35,039 nucleotides of DNA from an uncultured Christensenellaceae bacterium (GCA_910586905.1 CAJUIV010000017.1:1-35039), one strand, 5' to 3'; positions 6,786 through 14,582 are shown, numbered from the stretch's first letter. Notes: a model not told the origin generated them from the letters alone. Translations and numbers: made by a program.

Positions 6786-7394
6786 TTATTTTATTTCGTC
6801 TGAAACTTCTTCCGCGGGAGCGGCTTCAACTTTTTTTGCCGCGCGTTTTTTTGGAGCGGTTTCCGCATTTTCAGAGGCTTCCGCTTTTTTAGTGGCGGTC
6901 TTTTTTGCCGTTGTAGCGACGGTATCGTCCTTTTTGGCTTTTGCGGGAGCTTTGGGAGCGGCAGCAGATTTCTTCGACTTGGTTGCCGGAGTTTTGGCAG
7001 CTTCCTTGGCTTTTTTTGCTTCGTTTCTTTGAGCCTTTATTGCGGCTGCTTCTTCCGCTTTTTTGGCGGCTGCAGCTTTTTGTTCGGCTTGTTTCAAAGT
7101 TTTAGCGTCCACTTTAACGACTATAACGCCTTTTTCCAGTTGAGAAAGCGTCTTCGCGATTTGAGCCTTTTTACGGTTCGCGGCGTTTTTGTGAATAACG
7201 TGTTTGATTGCGGCGTTATCTATTTTGGAACTCGTAACGGGCAAAAGTTGTTTTGCAACTTCGATGTCGCCGTTAGAAATAGCGGCGTTAAACTTTTTGA
7301 TAGCCGTTTGCATTTGCGAACGAACCATTTGGTTTTGTAATTTTTTTGCAGCCGATACGGATACTCTTTTTTCTGCAGATTTAATATTAGGCAT
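6786..7394 (-). CDS. rpsT: Ribosomal protein S20 with long Lys/Ala-rich C-terminal extension
   Basis: Residues 1 to about 85 are a normal S20 core (MPNIKSAEKRV, MQTAIKKFNAAI, IHKNAANRKKAQIAKTL), an all-helical protein that binds 16S rRNA in the 30S subunit. The protein then runs on to 202 residues, against about 87 usually. The extra 115 or so residues are almost only Ala, Lys, Glu, Pro and Thr (for example KKAEEAAAIKAQRNEAKKAK), with an acidic end (EEVSDEIK). This composition resembles histone H1-like tails and should be disordered or helical. There is no frameshift and no stop between core and tail. AAGGAG lies seven bases before the ATG. It is monocistronic with its own promoter and terminator. 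Confidence 0.95.
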   Translation of the reverse strand: MPNIKSAEKRVSVSAAKKLQNQMVRSQMQTAIKKFNAAISNGDIEVAKQLLPVTSSKIDNAAIKHVIHKNAANRKKAQIAKTLSQLEKGVIVVKVDAKTLKQAEQKAAAAKKAEEAAAIKAQRNEAKKAKEAAKTPATKSKKSAAAPKAPAKAKKDDTVATTAKKTATKKAEASENAETAPKKRAAKKVEAAPAEEVSDEIK

Positions 7395-7462
7395 TTGTAT
7401 CTCCTTAATTGTGGGTTTATAACAAAATATAAGCTTAGCCTTTATACGGCGTTTTATTTTGC

Positions 7463-7471
7463 ATTATACCA
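7463..7471 (-). promoter_or_regulatory. Extended -10 promoter of rpsT
   Basis: On the minus strand TG-G-TATAAT gives a perfect extended -10 with no good -35. The predicted start near 7456 gives a leader of about 60 bases before the rpsT ATG. Confidence 0.6.
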
Positions 7472-7503
7472 TTTTCGCCTAATAATATTATCATACTTTA
7501 TAT

Positions 7504-7545
7504 TTTTACGCAACAGTTTTAAGGTAAATCGCGTAAAAGTTTTTT
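7504..7545 (+). terminator. Possible hairpin followed by T-run in the rpsT upstream gap
   Basis: TTTTACGC (7504-7511) pairs with GCGTAAAA (7531-7538) around a 19-base loop and is followed by GTTTTTTG. No plus-strand gene precedes it, so it could only stop antisense transcription. The rest of 7472-7674 shows nothing. Confidence 0.3.
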
Positions 7546-7674
7546 GTTCTTACCGTTATGTCGTTTTTTACGGCAAACCGTTTTGTATACCGGCGTCGTA
7601 ATATCGGTTAATATCGATGTAATTTGGTCGTTTAAATATGTTTTTCTAACATTTTGATTGATTTATATTAGTAA

Positions 7675-7680
7675 TATAGT
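7675..7680 (+). promoter_or_regulatory. Candidate -10 of the MurI-like gene
   Basis: TATAGT (7675-7680) with a weak TTTGAT about 16 bases upstream. AGAGGTG follows at 7699-7705, five bases before the ATG at 7711. Confidence 0.35.
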
Positions 7681-7710
7681 ATGACGAAATAAAACGCGAG
7701 AGGTGTATGT

Positions 7711-8400
7711 ATGCTGACAATAGGAATAATAGACGACGGAATAGGGGCTTTTTCAACGTTAAGTAAACTAAAACAGGCGATATGCGCAAATTATATTTGC
7801 AGAATATGCGGAGAAAAACCGTCTTATGCAAAACTAAAAATATCTGATTTGTATTCCGAAGGACGGAAAGCCGTAGAGCAGCTTGTGCAAATGGGCTGTA
7901 ACGTGATAGTAATATCTTCCGTTTCGTTATCTACGTTATGTTTCAAAAATCTGCAGCAGATTTGTCCCGTAGATATTTACGGATGCGAAGCTCCCGTAGT
8001 CCACGCTTCTACGTATACGGCGTCCGGCGTGCTTGTAGCAGGATGCGGACGAATAGTAAATAAATTGAGATTTGCCAACGTCATTCCGTGTCCGATGGAC
8101 GATTTCTACGCCTACGCGGAGCAGTGCGACGAAAAAAGCGTCGTAGAATATATTTCTCGTAAACTGGAACCGTACGAAGGAAAGTTCGATTGTATAGCTA
8201 TTGCCGAAAGCAGTATGAATTTGTATAAGCATTGTTTTTCGCGAGTCTGCCCTAACGTGCAAATTTTCGACAGTTTGGAAGGAGTGGCTAGGCGTATACG
8301 TAAAAAATATAAAAAATTTCCCAAAGAAGAAGGTTTTTGTACCGTTATTGACGATAACGGTGAAAAAATCAACGAAAAATTTGCTATATTTTTAGAATAA
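7711..8400 (+). CDS. Glutamate-racemase-like protein lacking both catalytic cysteines
   Basis: This 229-residue protein follows the Asp/Glu racemase (MurI/RacE) fold from end to end. It has IGIIDDGIGAFSTL in place of IGVxDSGxGGLTV, VIVISSVSLSTL in place of VIACNTAT, VDIYGCEAP for PVVGVIxPG, DCIAIAESSMNLY for LILGCTHYP, and IFDSLEGVARRI near the end. Both catalytic cysteines are gone (S70 and E166), as are the conserved Asn/Thr after the first (V71, S72), the Thr-His after the second (S167, S168) and the Ser of DSG (D9). It therefore cannot racemise by the usual two-base mechanism. A binding or regulatory role is possible. It is 30-40 residues shorter than typical MurI. It precedes the EF-G-like gene, which has its own promoter. 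Confidence 0.75.
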   Translation: MLTIGIIDDGIGAFSTLSKLKQAICANYICRICGEKPSYAKLKISDLYSEGRKAVEQLVQMGCNVIVISSVSLSTLCFKNLQQICPVDIYGCEAPVVHASTYTASGVLVAGCGRIVNKLRFANVIPCPMDDFYAYAEQCDEKSVVEYISRKLEPYEGKFDCIAIAESSMNLYKHCFSRVCPNVQIFDSLEGVARRIRKKYKKFPKEEGFCTVIDDNGEKINEKFAIFLE

Positions 8401-8414
8401 ATTTGTAAACCCTA

Positions 8415-8443
8415 TTGAAAATTGAAATTTTTTAGTTTATAAT
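8415..8443 (+). promoter_or_regulatory. Strong promoter of the EF-G-like gene
   Basis: TTGAAA (8415-8420), a 17-base spacer and TATAAT (8438-8443). The predicted start near 8450 gives a leader of about 155 bases, which contains a 9-bp hairpin (8494-8502 with 8507-8515, one G-U pair). Confidence 0.8.
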
Positions 8444-8604
8444 TAGTCAGTATTGGGTTAAACGGAGCCTAATCGGTTTTAATTACATCGTATCGCGATA
8501 AAAACATTTATCGTGGCAGCAATTCTATTTACGTGCGATATAATAAACGATATCGATTTGTAAAACTAAATTTTCCGACGAATAAAAAAATCAGGAGTAC
8601 TAAT

Positions 8605-10650
8605 ATGGCAGTTTACGCAAAAGACATCAGAAACATTGCTTTGATAGGACATAGCGGCGAGGGCAAGACCACGCTTGCCGAAGCGATATTATATAACGCC
8701 GGTGCGACCGACCGTTTGGGAAAAGTCGACGACGGAAACTCGACGATGGATTTCGACCAAGAGGAAATCGCAAGACATATATCTATTAGCCTTTCGGTTG
8801 CTAATTGCACTTATAAGGGAACGAAAATAAACCTTATCGACGTTCCGGGATATTTCGATTTCGAATGCGAAATGCTGGAAGCGTTATCTGTTGCCGACAG
8901 CGCCGTAATCGTTACAAGCGCAACCGGAACCATAACGGTAGGAACCGAAAAGGCTTTGGAATACTGCACGGAGCACAAAATACCCTCTCTTGTATTCGTA
9001 AGCGGAATAGATAAAGAAAACGCAAACTACAACGCCACCGTAGACGCTATAAAAGCCAAGTTCGGCAAAGCCGTATCGATTTTGGTTCCCGAACTGGACG
9101 GACACAAAATGGTGGGTTACGTAGACGTTGTTACGGGAGCGTATTGCAATTTTAATAATAAAGGCGCGACGGAAATTCCCGCCGCCTTAAAAGGCGAATA
9201 CGATACCGCTCGCGGCTCCGTAATCGAAATAGCCGCCGAAAGCGACGACGAGCTTATGATGAAGTTTTTCGACGGAGAAGAGCTGACCGACGAAGAAATA
9301 AAGAAAGGTTTTGCAGCGGGACTTTTAAACGGTACTACCATTCCCGTTCTTGCCGGTTCCGGTCTTACCAACAAAGGCGTAATCAATCTTATGGATACCA
9401 TAGTCGGTTCGCTTCCGAGTCCTGCGGTACGTCCGACCAAAGACGCGAACGGCAAACAAATCGCGGCTGACGAAAAAGCTTCCGTAGTTCTGCGCGTTTT
9501 CAAAACGATAGCTGACCCGTTTGTCGGCAGACTTTCTATATTTAAAGTAGTAAGCGGAACGCTTAAAAACGGTATGGCTCTTAAAAATGTTAACAGCGAC
9601 GCTACCGAAAAAATAAGCACCGTATACTTTATGAAAGGTAAAAAGCAGGAAAGTACCGACTGTGCTTGTGCCGGCGACATTGCAGCTCTTGCAAAACTTT
9701 CGGCGACTTCTACGGGCGATGTTTTATGCGAGGGCGCCGAGGTTAAACTTGCGCCTATCGAATTACCCCGTCCCGTCTATTCTCGCGCCGTTTACGCCGC
9801 CAAGAAAGGCGACGAAGACAAGGTATTCGGCGGACTGTCAAAACTTAAAGACGAAGACATCGCCTTTACGGTTACAAAAGACCCCGAAACTGGCGAAATG
9901 CTTTTGTCGGGACTCGGCGATACTCAACTGGACGTTATTTGTAAAAAGCTAAAGTCTAAGTTTAACTGCGAAGCAGTATTGCAAGACCCGCGTATTCCTT
10001 ACCGCGAAACCGTACGTAAAATGGCGGAAGCCGAAGGAAAGCACAAAAAGCAATCGGGCGGAGCCGGTCAGTACGGACATTGTAAAGTACGCTTTGAACC
10101 GGGCGCAGAGGACGGCGTGTTCGAATTTGTTGACGCAGTTGTCGGCGGTACGGTTCCCCGTCAGTTTATTCCGTCGGTCGAAAAGGGACTTAGAACCGCA
10201 ATTCAAAAGGGCGTTTTGGCTGGGTATCCGATGGTAAACCTAAAATGCACGTTGTTCGACGGTTCTTCGCACCCTGTCGACAGTAAAGATATCGCTTTCC
10301 AAATGGCGGCTATTTTGGCGTATAAAGACGGTTGCGTTAAGGCGGGACCCGTTTTGCTCGAACCGATTTACGAACTTAAAATCACAGTTCCGTCGGACTA
10401 TCTCGGCGACGTTATGGGAGATATGAATAAACGCCGCGGACGTATTATGGGGACGGAAAGCGTCGGCGCCAAACAGATTGTTACTGCGGAAGCGCCGCTA
10501 TCAGAAATTTTGAAATACGCTACCGATTTAAGAAGTATGACGCAAGGACGCGGAAAGTTTGAAATGAGTTACGCCCGTTACGAGGAAGTTCCACCCGTGT
10601 CTGTAGCAAAAATCGTAGAGGAAGCGAAGAAGCTTCAAGCAGAAGAATAA
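8605..10650 (+). CDS. EF-G-like translational GTPase (FusA2 type)
   Basis: This 681-residue protein has the full EF-G domain order. G1 is GHSGEGKTT (residues 15-23), which is the EF-G-like 'GHSGxGKTT' form and not the GHIDAGKTT of true EF-G. G3 is DVPG (79-82). Domains II-V follow, with IPYRETV and GAGQYGHCKV in domain IV and a C-terminal GDVMGDMNKRRGRIMG typical of domain V. G4, normally NKxD (TKxD in many FusA2 proteins), is SGID (133-136), so guanine recognition is likely altered. The start at 8605 is set by AGGAG just upstream; an earlier in-frame ATG at 8533 lies in the leader. This is probably a paralogue, not the main elongation factor. Role unknown, perhaps ribosome-associated under stress. 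Confidence 0.88.
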   Translation: MAVYAKDIRNIALIGHSGEGKTTLAEAILYNAGATDRLGKVDDGNSTMDFDQEEIARHISISLSVANCTYKGTKINLIDVPGYFDFECEMLEALSVADSAVIVTSATGTITVGTEKALEYCTEHKIPSLVFVSGIDKENANYNATVDAIKAKFGKAVSILVPELDGHKMVGYVDVVTGAYCNFNNKGATEIPAALKGEYDTARGSVIEIAAESDDELMMKFFDGEELTDEEIKKGFAAGLLNGTTIPVLAGSGLTNKGVINLMDTIVGSLPSPAVRPTKDANGKQIAADEKASVVLRVFKTIADPFVGRLSIFKVVSGTLKNGMALKNVNSDATEKISTVYFMKGKKQESTDCACAGDIAALAKLSATSTGDVLCEGAEVKLAPIELPRPVYSRAVYAAKKGDEDKVFGGLSKLKDEDIAFTVTKDPETGEMLLSGLGDTQLDVICKKLKSKFNCEAVLQDPRIPYRETVRKMAEAEGKHKKQSGGAGQYGHCKVRFEPGAEDGVFEFVDAVVGGTVPRQFIPSVEKGLRTAIQKGVLAGYPMVNLKCTLFDGSSHPVDSKDIAFQMAAILAYKDGCVKAGPVLLEPIYELKITVPSDYLGDVMGDMNKRRGRIMGTESVGAKQIVTAEAPLSEILKYATDLRSMTQGRGKFEMSYARYEEVPPVSVAKIVEEAKKLQAEE

Positions 10651-10683
10651 TTTGCTCGCGTATACATTTTTACTACGATTCAC

Positions 10684-10713
10684 TTGTGTACATAGTCAAA
10701 AATATGATATACT
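10684..10713 (+). promoter_or_regulatory. Likely promoter upstream of the SseB/Sm-like gene
   Basis: TTGTGT (10684-10689), an 18-base spacer and TATACT (10708-10713). The predicted start near 10720 would give a transcript with a small ORF and a hairpin before the gene at 10849. Confidence 0.5.
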
Positions 10714-10739
10714 CTCGCGGTTATGCAATATGAGGATAT

Positions 10740-10781
10740 ATGAATTACAATTATCCGTTTTATAATAAATACATAGCTTAA
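10740..10781 (+). CDS. Possible 13-residue tyrosine-rich leader peptide
   Basis: ATG preceded by GAGGA at 10732-10736 (spacing only three bases) encodes MNYNYPFYNKYIA then TAA. Four of 13 residues are Tyr and three are Asn. A strong hairpin begins five bases after the stop. The arrangement recalls amino-acid attenuators, but neither the hairpin's weak T-tract nor the downstream gene points clearly to tyrosine metabolism. Confidence 0.3.
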   Translation: MNYNYPFYNKYIA

Positions 10782-10785
10782 AATA

Positions 10786-10809
10786 GTCCGCAGGAATATT
10801 CTTGCGGAC
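10786..10809 (+). terminator. Hairpin between the leader ORF and the SseB/Sm-like gene
   Basis: Nine-bp stem GTCCGCAGG (10786-10794) with CTTGCGGAC (10801-10809), one G-U pair, followed by CATATTTTATTG. The T-tract is broken, so it may be a leaky terminator or attenuator. Confidence 0.5.
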
Positions 10810-10848
10810 CATATTTTATTGACAGTAACTAAATTTTCAGGTGATTAT

Positions 10849-11568
10849 ATGGCTAAAATAATACCTTTTCCAAGCGATGACTGGGAAGCAAAAAGTAGGG
10901 AATTATTATTGAGTTTATCTAATGAAGCAATTTATGACGACACTTATGCATTGCTTTTGGACGCAGAAGAAATAGAGAGTCGGATGCATAAAATGTATTT
11001 AAACGATAATAATGAAACCAGAACTTCTTTTTTGAGCGGTTTTTGTATGTTTGCCGACGCTTATGTCATAGGAAACGAAGAAACTTGGACGCAGCATAAA
11101 CATAAATCGAAAAATTCCGAGTTTTTTGCAATATATACCCGCGAAGATAAAATTTCGGTTAAAGAACAAAAAAAATACGGATGCGTCGATTTAACGGTAA
11201 AAGATATTGCCCAACGTTTGAAAAACGAGAGCGGTCAAGTCGAACTCGTTATAAATGCCGGCGATACGGATAGTTGTACTTTAACGTTGTTATTGTTGCG
11301 GGCATCATTAGATATAGTTGACACGGCGCTTACGTTTGCTGACAATTTAATGAAAACGGGATTGACAAGCGAAAGTCTTACGGATATTTTATTTGAAAGA
11401 TTTGAATTCAGAACTGTAAGAATAGAGTTATTGGATGGTAGTGAAATAGAAGGCGAAGTGATTGAAACTACGTACGGCGGCGAGCCTAACGCTTATTATA
11501 TCGTTTCGGTTAACGGACAAGAACAAAAGGTTTTTCGGAAAGATATAGCGCTAATATGGGAAATATAA
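10849..11568 (+). CDS. SseB-like protein with C-terminal Sm-like domain, unknown function
   Basis: The protein has 239 residues. The start was chosen at ATG 10849, preceded by AGGTGAT; the TTG at 10819 has no such site. The N-terminal half is acidic and helical (SDDWEAKSRELLLSLSNEAI). The centre (FFAIYTREDKISVKEQKKY ... VELVINAGD) resembles the SseB N-terminal fold, in which residues compare to 'FTsxe...GLVLNP'. The last 50 residues (RTVRIELLDGSEIEGEVIET ... VFRKDIALIWEI) resemble an Sm/LSm-like barrel. Both assignments come from pattern only. It ends at the terminator shared with the decarboxylase gene. Confidence 0.6.
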   Translation: MAKIIPFPSDDWEAKSRELLLSLSNEAIYDDTYALLLDAEEIESRMHKMYLNDNNETRTSFLSGFCMFADAYVIGNEETWTQHKHKSKNSEFFAIYTREDKISVKEQKKYGCVDLTVKDIAQRLKNESGQVELVINAGDTDSCTLTLLLLRASLDIVDTALTFADNLMKTGLTSESLTDILFERFEFRTVRIELLDGSEIEGEVIETTYGGEPNAYYIVSVNGQEQKVFRKDIALIWEI

Positions 11569-11574
11569 ATTTAT

Positions 11575-11610
11575 AGGACTGCTATGTAATCAGCAGTCCT
11601 TAATTTGTTT
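11575..11610. terminator. Shared convergent terminator
   Basis: Perfect 9-bp stem AGGACTGCT (11575-11583) with AGCAGTCCT (11592-11600) between two convergent genes. The minus-strand decarboxylase stop codon (11590-11592) lies within it. The T-tracts are poor on both sides. Confidence 0.6.
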
Positions 11611-12951
11611 AATAACCTTGACTTTTGTTATTCCGTAATACTCGAAAAGCGTAACGGCGCGTCGGTCTATCCGTTCTCCTCCGTAAACAATCGGTACGGC
11701 GGGCGGGCAGGAAACGGTAGGGCAGGCTACTATCCGTCCCAAAGATTCGTTTATGTCAACGTATTCCGACGGTGTTTCCAACGCTTGTTTCATCGGCATG
11801 GCTGTTTTAGGAATAAACGAAAACGTTTCTTTTTTCTTCTTTTGTTTTAAAGGTAAGTTTTTTAACGTATCGAGTAAAACGGTAAAATCGTGGTTGCTGT
11901 TTTCTGGAGAAATCATCAACACGACGTAATCGGTTTCCTCGTATTCGGGCATAATGCCGTTTTTTATAAGTAATTTAGCAAAATCCCGCCCGTCGTAACC
12001 GTTTTCTTTGCAGTCGAATGTTATTTTTAGCGGTTCGTTCGTTTTTAGCAAAGTCCATCCTGCGTTTTCTATTTCGGATTTAAGCGTATTTACGCGTTCC
12101 GCCGTTTGCTTTATTTTTATGCCGTACCCGTCGAACAGAAGTCCGTTTGCTTTATCAAGCGATTGTAGTATAAGATAACTGGGGCTGGTAGAGCCGAACA
12201 TAGCCAAAGCGTCGCGCGCGTTTTCTTTCAAAAATATCGGCGCTTTCTTGTTTATATGCAAGTACGCGCCGCCGGTTAAGCAAGGCAGCGTTTTATGCGC
12301 CGAATCGCAGCACATATCGCAGCCGTTATCGATAGGATGCAGATTTCCGCTAACAAACTTTAAATACGCTCCGTGCGCGTTATCGCAAACGAACAAACTC
12401 CCGTGTTTATGCGCGGTTGCGGATAAGTCTTGTATGTTTGCAATATTGCCGAGATAGTCGGGAGACGTAATAAACACCGCGTCGGGCAGACGTTCGAGTT
12501 TGGCAAGAGTTTCGTCCAAGTCCTCGGGCTTTACGCGGCAATCGCACAGCGTGGCGCGGTCGTAGCCGTTTAGCCACATAACGTCGATGTCAAGCAGCGC
12601 GACCGTCAGCGCGAATACCTTGTGCGCATTGCGTGTTGCAAGAATAAACGGCTTGCGGCCGTTGTTTTCCGCTTGTAATTTAACGAGATACAGCATTGCG
12701 CGAATACAAAGCGACGAGCCTTCGGCGGAATAAAAAGTCGCACCCGTGCCGTACAATTCAGCGGCAATACGCTCGCTTTGGGCGATTATTCCGTTCGCTT
12801 CGTACAAACTGTCAGCTCCGTTAATTTCCGTTATATCGACTGTTTCGCAGCCTAAAAAACCGTTGCCTTTATGTCCCGGCATATGAAACCGCGCGTATTT
12901 TTGCGCGGAATATTTTTCTGCGAAATCACAAATTGGTGTTTTTGTTTTCAT
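11590..12951 (-). CDS. Orn/Lys/Arg decarboxylase family PLP enzyme
   Basis: This 453-residue fold-type I PLP decarboxylase of the SpeA/YaaO group makes a polyamine precursor from a basic amino acid. Visible features are the N-terminal HMPGHKG (23-29), a Gly/Ser-rich cofactor loop (AEGSSLCIR), CDNAHGAY with the ring-binding D190 and H193, the Schiff-base lysine K220 in DSAHKTLPCLTG, and a C-terminal PPAVPIVYGGERI. The length is normal for the short Firmicute form, which lacks the wing and C-terminal domains of the inducible E. coli enzymes. Arginine, lysine and ornithine specificity cannot be told apart here. The promoter -10 is almost on the ATG and its -35 falls in the adjacent repeat. Confidence 0.9.
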   Translation of the reverse strand: MKTKTPICDFAEKYSAQKYARFHMPGHKGNGFLGCETVDITEINGADSLYEANGIIAQSERIAAELYGTGATFYSAEGSSLCIRAMLYLVKLQAENNGRKPFILATRNAHKVFALTVALLDIDVMWLNGYDRATLCDCRVKPEDLDETLAKLERLPDAVFITSPDYLGNIANIQDLSATAHKHGSLFVCDNAHGAYLKFVSGNLHPIDNGCDMCCDSAHKTLPCLTGGAYLHINKKAPIFLKENARDALAMFGSTSPSYLILQSLDKANGLLFDGYGIKIKQTAERVNTLKSEIENAGWTLLKTNEPLKITFDCKENGYDGRDFAKLLIKNGIMPEYEETDYVVLMISPENSNHDFTVLLDTLKNLPLKQKKKKETFSFIPKTAMPMKQALETPSEYVDINESLGRIVACPTVSCPPAVPIVYGGERIDRRAVTLFEYYGITKVKVIKQIKDC

Positions 12952-12955
12952 ATAG

Positions 12956-12986
12956 ATTATATCGGTGATTTATAATTGACGTTCAA
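12956..12986 (-). promoter_or_regulatory. Candidate promoter of the decarboxylase, overlapping the repeat
   Basis: On the minus strand TTGAAC (12981-12986) lies inside repeat copy 1, then a long 19-base spacer, then a perfect TATAAT (12956-12961). Transcription would start at about 12949-12950, within the ATG, again predicting a leaderless mRNA. The spacer length is suboptimal. Confidence 0.45.
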
Positions 12987-13214
12987 GTCCCGCTGCGCGT
13001 TTAGTCGGTGCAATTTATTATTATATTTTCGCAATGTTCGGGCGCGCACCGAACTTTGCGCCCTTGCGGGGGTTGTTGGGGATGCTCGCCCCAACGAAAG
13101 TGGAATAGACGTGCGCCGTGTCAGGCGCAGCCGTTTAGTCCGACCGTGGCGGAAAAAGACTTGCTAGCACAAAGCGTAGCGACTGCGTTCAAGTCCCGCT
13201 GCGCGTTTGGTCGG
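12981..13214. repeat. GC-rich intergenic element bounded by 28-bp direct repeats
   Basis: 12981-13008 and 13187-13214 match at 27 of 28 positions (both begin GTTCAAGTCCCGCTGCGCG and end GTCGG). Between them lie three hairpins: GGGCGC/GCGCCC (13040-13063), GTTGGGG/CCCCAAC (13075-13095) and TGCGCC/GGCGCA (13112-13129). A related GTTTAGTC motif occurs near 13130. The element is clearly richer in G+C than its surroundings and has no credible gene. Copy 2 supplies the last residues and stop codon of the SCIFF maturase; copy 1 supplies the -35 of the decarboxylase. Confidence 0.8.
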
Positions 13215-14565
13215 ATACTTTTATCATTATCGCGCACTCTATCCTCTTTTTAAACAACTCGCAGCCGCTGGGATATATTCCGTTTATGTCTCCGCTTGCG
13301 TGATAAGCGTTAGCCGCGCACGCTCCCGAACAGTACAGTTTAGCCCAGCAATCGGCGCATTCGGGTTTGGAATAAACGTTACATTTGCGGAATTGTTCGC
13401 GCAACTCGTTATTAGTAACGCCTTCGTAAATATTTCCGAGTTTAAATTTTTCTTCCCCGACAAATTGGTGGCAAGGGTATAAGTCTCCCCAAGGTGTAAC
13501 CGCCATATATTCCGTTCCGCTTCCGCAGCCGGATACGCGCTTGTAAACGCACGGTCCGCCGGTCAGGTCAATCATATAGTGGTAAAACGTAAAGGGTTTT
13601 CCTTCTTTTTTGCGTTCTATCATAAGTTTTGCAAGTTCTTCGTATTGCCTGCAAACGATTTTAACGTCTTCGTCTGTTAAACGCGCTTCGTCCGTTTCCG
13701 AGCATACGACGGGTTCCATTGATAGCTCTGTAAAACCCAAGTCCAGCATAACTTTAATATCTTCCAAGAAGTCGGGATTTGCGTGAGTAAACGTTCCGCG
13801 CATATAATAGTTACAGTTTCCTCGCGCGTTGACGAGTTTTTGAAATTTCGGTACTATTCTATCCCAGCTTCCGCGTCCCGCGTAATCCACGCGTAAGCGG
13901 TCGTGTATTTCTTTTCGTCCGTCAAGGCTCAAAACGACGTTGCTCATTTCGCGGTTGCAAAAATCTATCACGTCGTCGTCGATTAGCAAGCCGTTAGTAG
14001 TAAGCGTAAAACGGAAATTTTTACCTTTTTCTTTCTCGACAGAACGGGCGTAGCGTACAAGGTCTTTTACAACCTGCCAATTCATAAGCGGCTCGCCGCC
14101 GAAAAAGTCTACTTCGAGGTTTCTGCGTGTTCCCGAGTTTTCAATCAAAAAATCGAGGGCGCGTTTACCTACGTCAAAACTCATAACTGCTCTGTCGCCG
14201 TGGTATTTGCCTTGACTTGCAAAGCAGTAAGAGCAGTTGAGATTGCATGTATGCGCGACGTGTAGACATAAGGCTTTAATAACGTTGCCGCTTTTTTGTT
14301 TGAAAGCGGTGGCGATTGGCGAGAATGTGTCGCTTGTAAACAATTTGCCTTGCGCCTTAAGTTCATTTACGTCGGCAAGGCAGTCGATAATCTCTTGCTT
14401 ATCTATGGCGTATTTTGCGCTTAATTCGTTTATTATCGTTTGTTCGTCAGTATTACGGTTCATCATAGAAATAACGTCGTATGCAACGTCGTCGACAGAG
14501 TGAATCGCGCCCGAAAACGTATCTAAAACTATATTGTGTCCGTTTAATTTATACTGGTGTATCAT
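13189..14565 (-). CDS. SCIFF peptide maturase, radical SAM/SPASM enzyme
   Basis: This 458-residue enzyme installs thioether cross-links in the SCIFF peptide encoded just upstream. Domains in order are an N-terminal RiPP-recognition-like part (residues 1-85, MIHQYKLNGHNIVLDTFSG), the radical SAM core with CxxxCxxC at C107-C111-C114 (HTCNLNCSYCFASQ), the motif FFGGEPLMNW, then a SPASM region (CGSGTEYMAVTPWGDLYPCHQ ... CADCWAKLYCSGACAANAYH ... CELFKKRIECAIMI) that holds the auxiliary Fe-S clusters. The last ten or so residues (KVSDQTRSGT) go beyond the usual end of the family and are encoded by the repeat at 13187-13214. A partial terminator separates it from the peptide gene, which should keep enzyme levels below peptide levels. 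Confidence 0.95.
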   Translation of the reverse strand: MIHQYKLNGHNIVLDTFSGAIHSVDDVAYDVISMMNRNTDEQTIINELSAKYAIDKQEIIDCLADVNELKAQGKLFTSDTFSPIATAFKQKSGNVIKALCLHVAHTCNLNCSYCFASQGKYHGDRAVMSFDVGKRALDFLIENSGTRRNLEVDFFGGEPLMNWQVVKDLVRYARSVEKEKGKNFRFTLTTNGLLIDDDVIDFCNREMSNVVLSLDGRKEIHDRLRVDYAGRGSWDRIVPKFQKLVNARGNCNYYMRGTFTHANPDFLEDIKVMLDLGFTELSMEPVVCSETDEARLTDEDVKIVCRQYEELAKLMIERKKEGKPFTFYHYMIDLTGGPCVYKRVSGCGSGTEYMAVTPWGDLYPCHQFVGEEKFKLGNIYEGVTNNELREQFRKCNVYSKPECADCWAKLYCSGACAANAYHASGDINGIYPSGCELFKKRIECAIMIKVSDQTRSGT

Positions 14566-14582
14566 TCCATTTCCCGTTATCT

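Noticed and set aside
7711..8400. Annotating this gene as functional glutamate racemase murI
   Set aside because: Both catalytic cysteines and the adjacent conserved residues are replaced, so only the family relationship is supported.
9117..9680. 187-codon minus-strand frame inside the EF-G-like gene
   Set aside because: Shadow frame, Ser/Pro/Thr-rich, with no start signals and overlapped by a well-supported gene.
12981..13008. Calling the repeat end a tRNA remnant because of TTCAAGTCCCGC
   Set aside because: The T-stem partners are missing and no acceptor or anticodon arm can be built nearby; the resemblance alone is too short.
12976..13253. Two plus-strand frames (63 and 81 codons) across the GC-rich repeat
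   Set aside because: They translate the repeat and its hairpins, have no ribosome-binding site, and run into the SCIFF maturase on the other strand. The repeat reading explains the sequence better.
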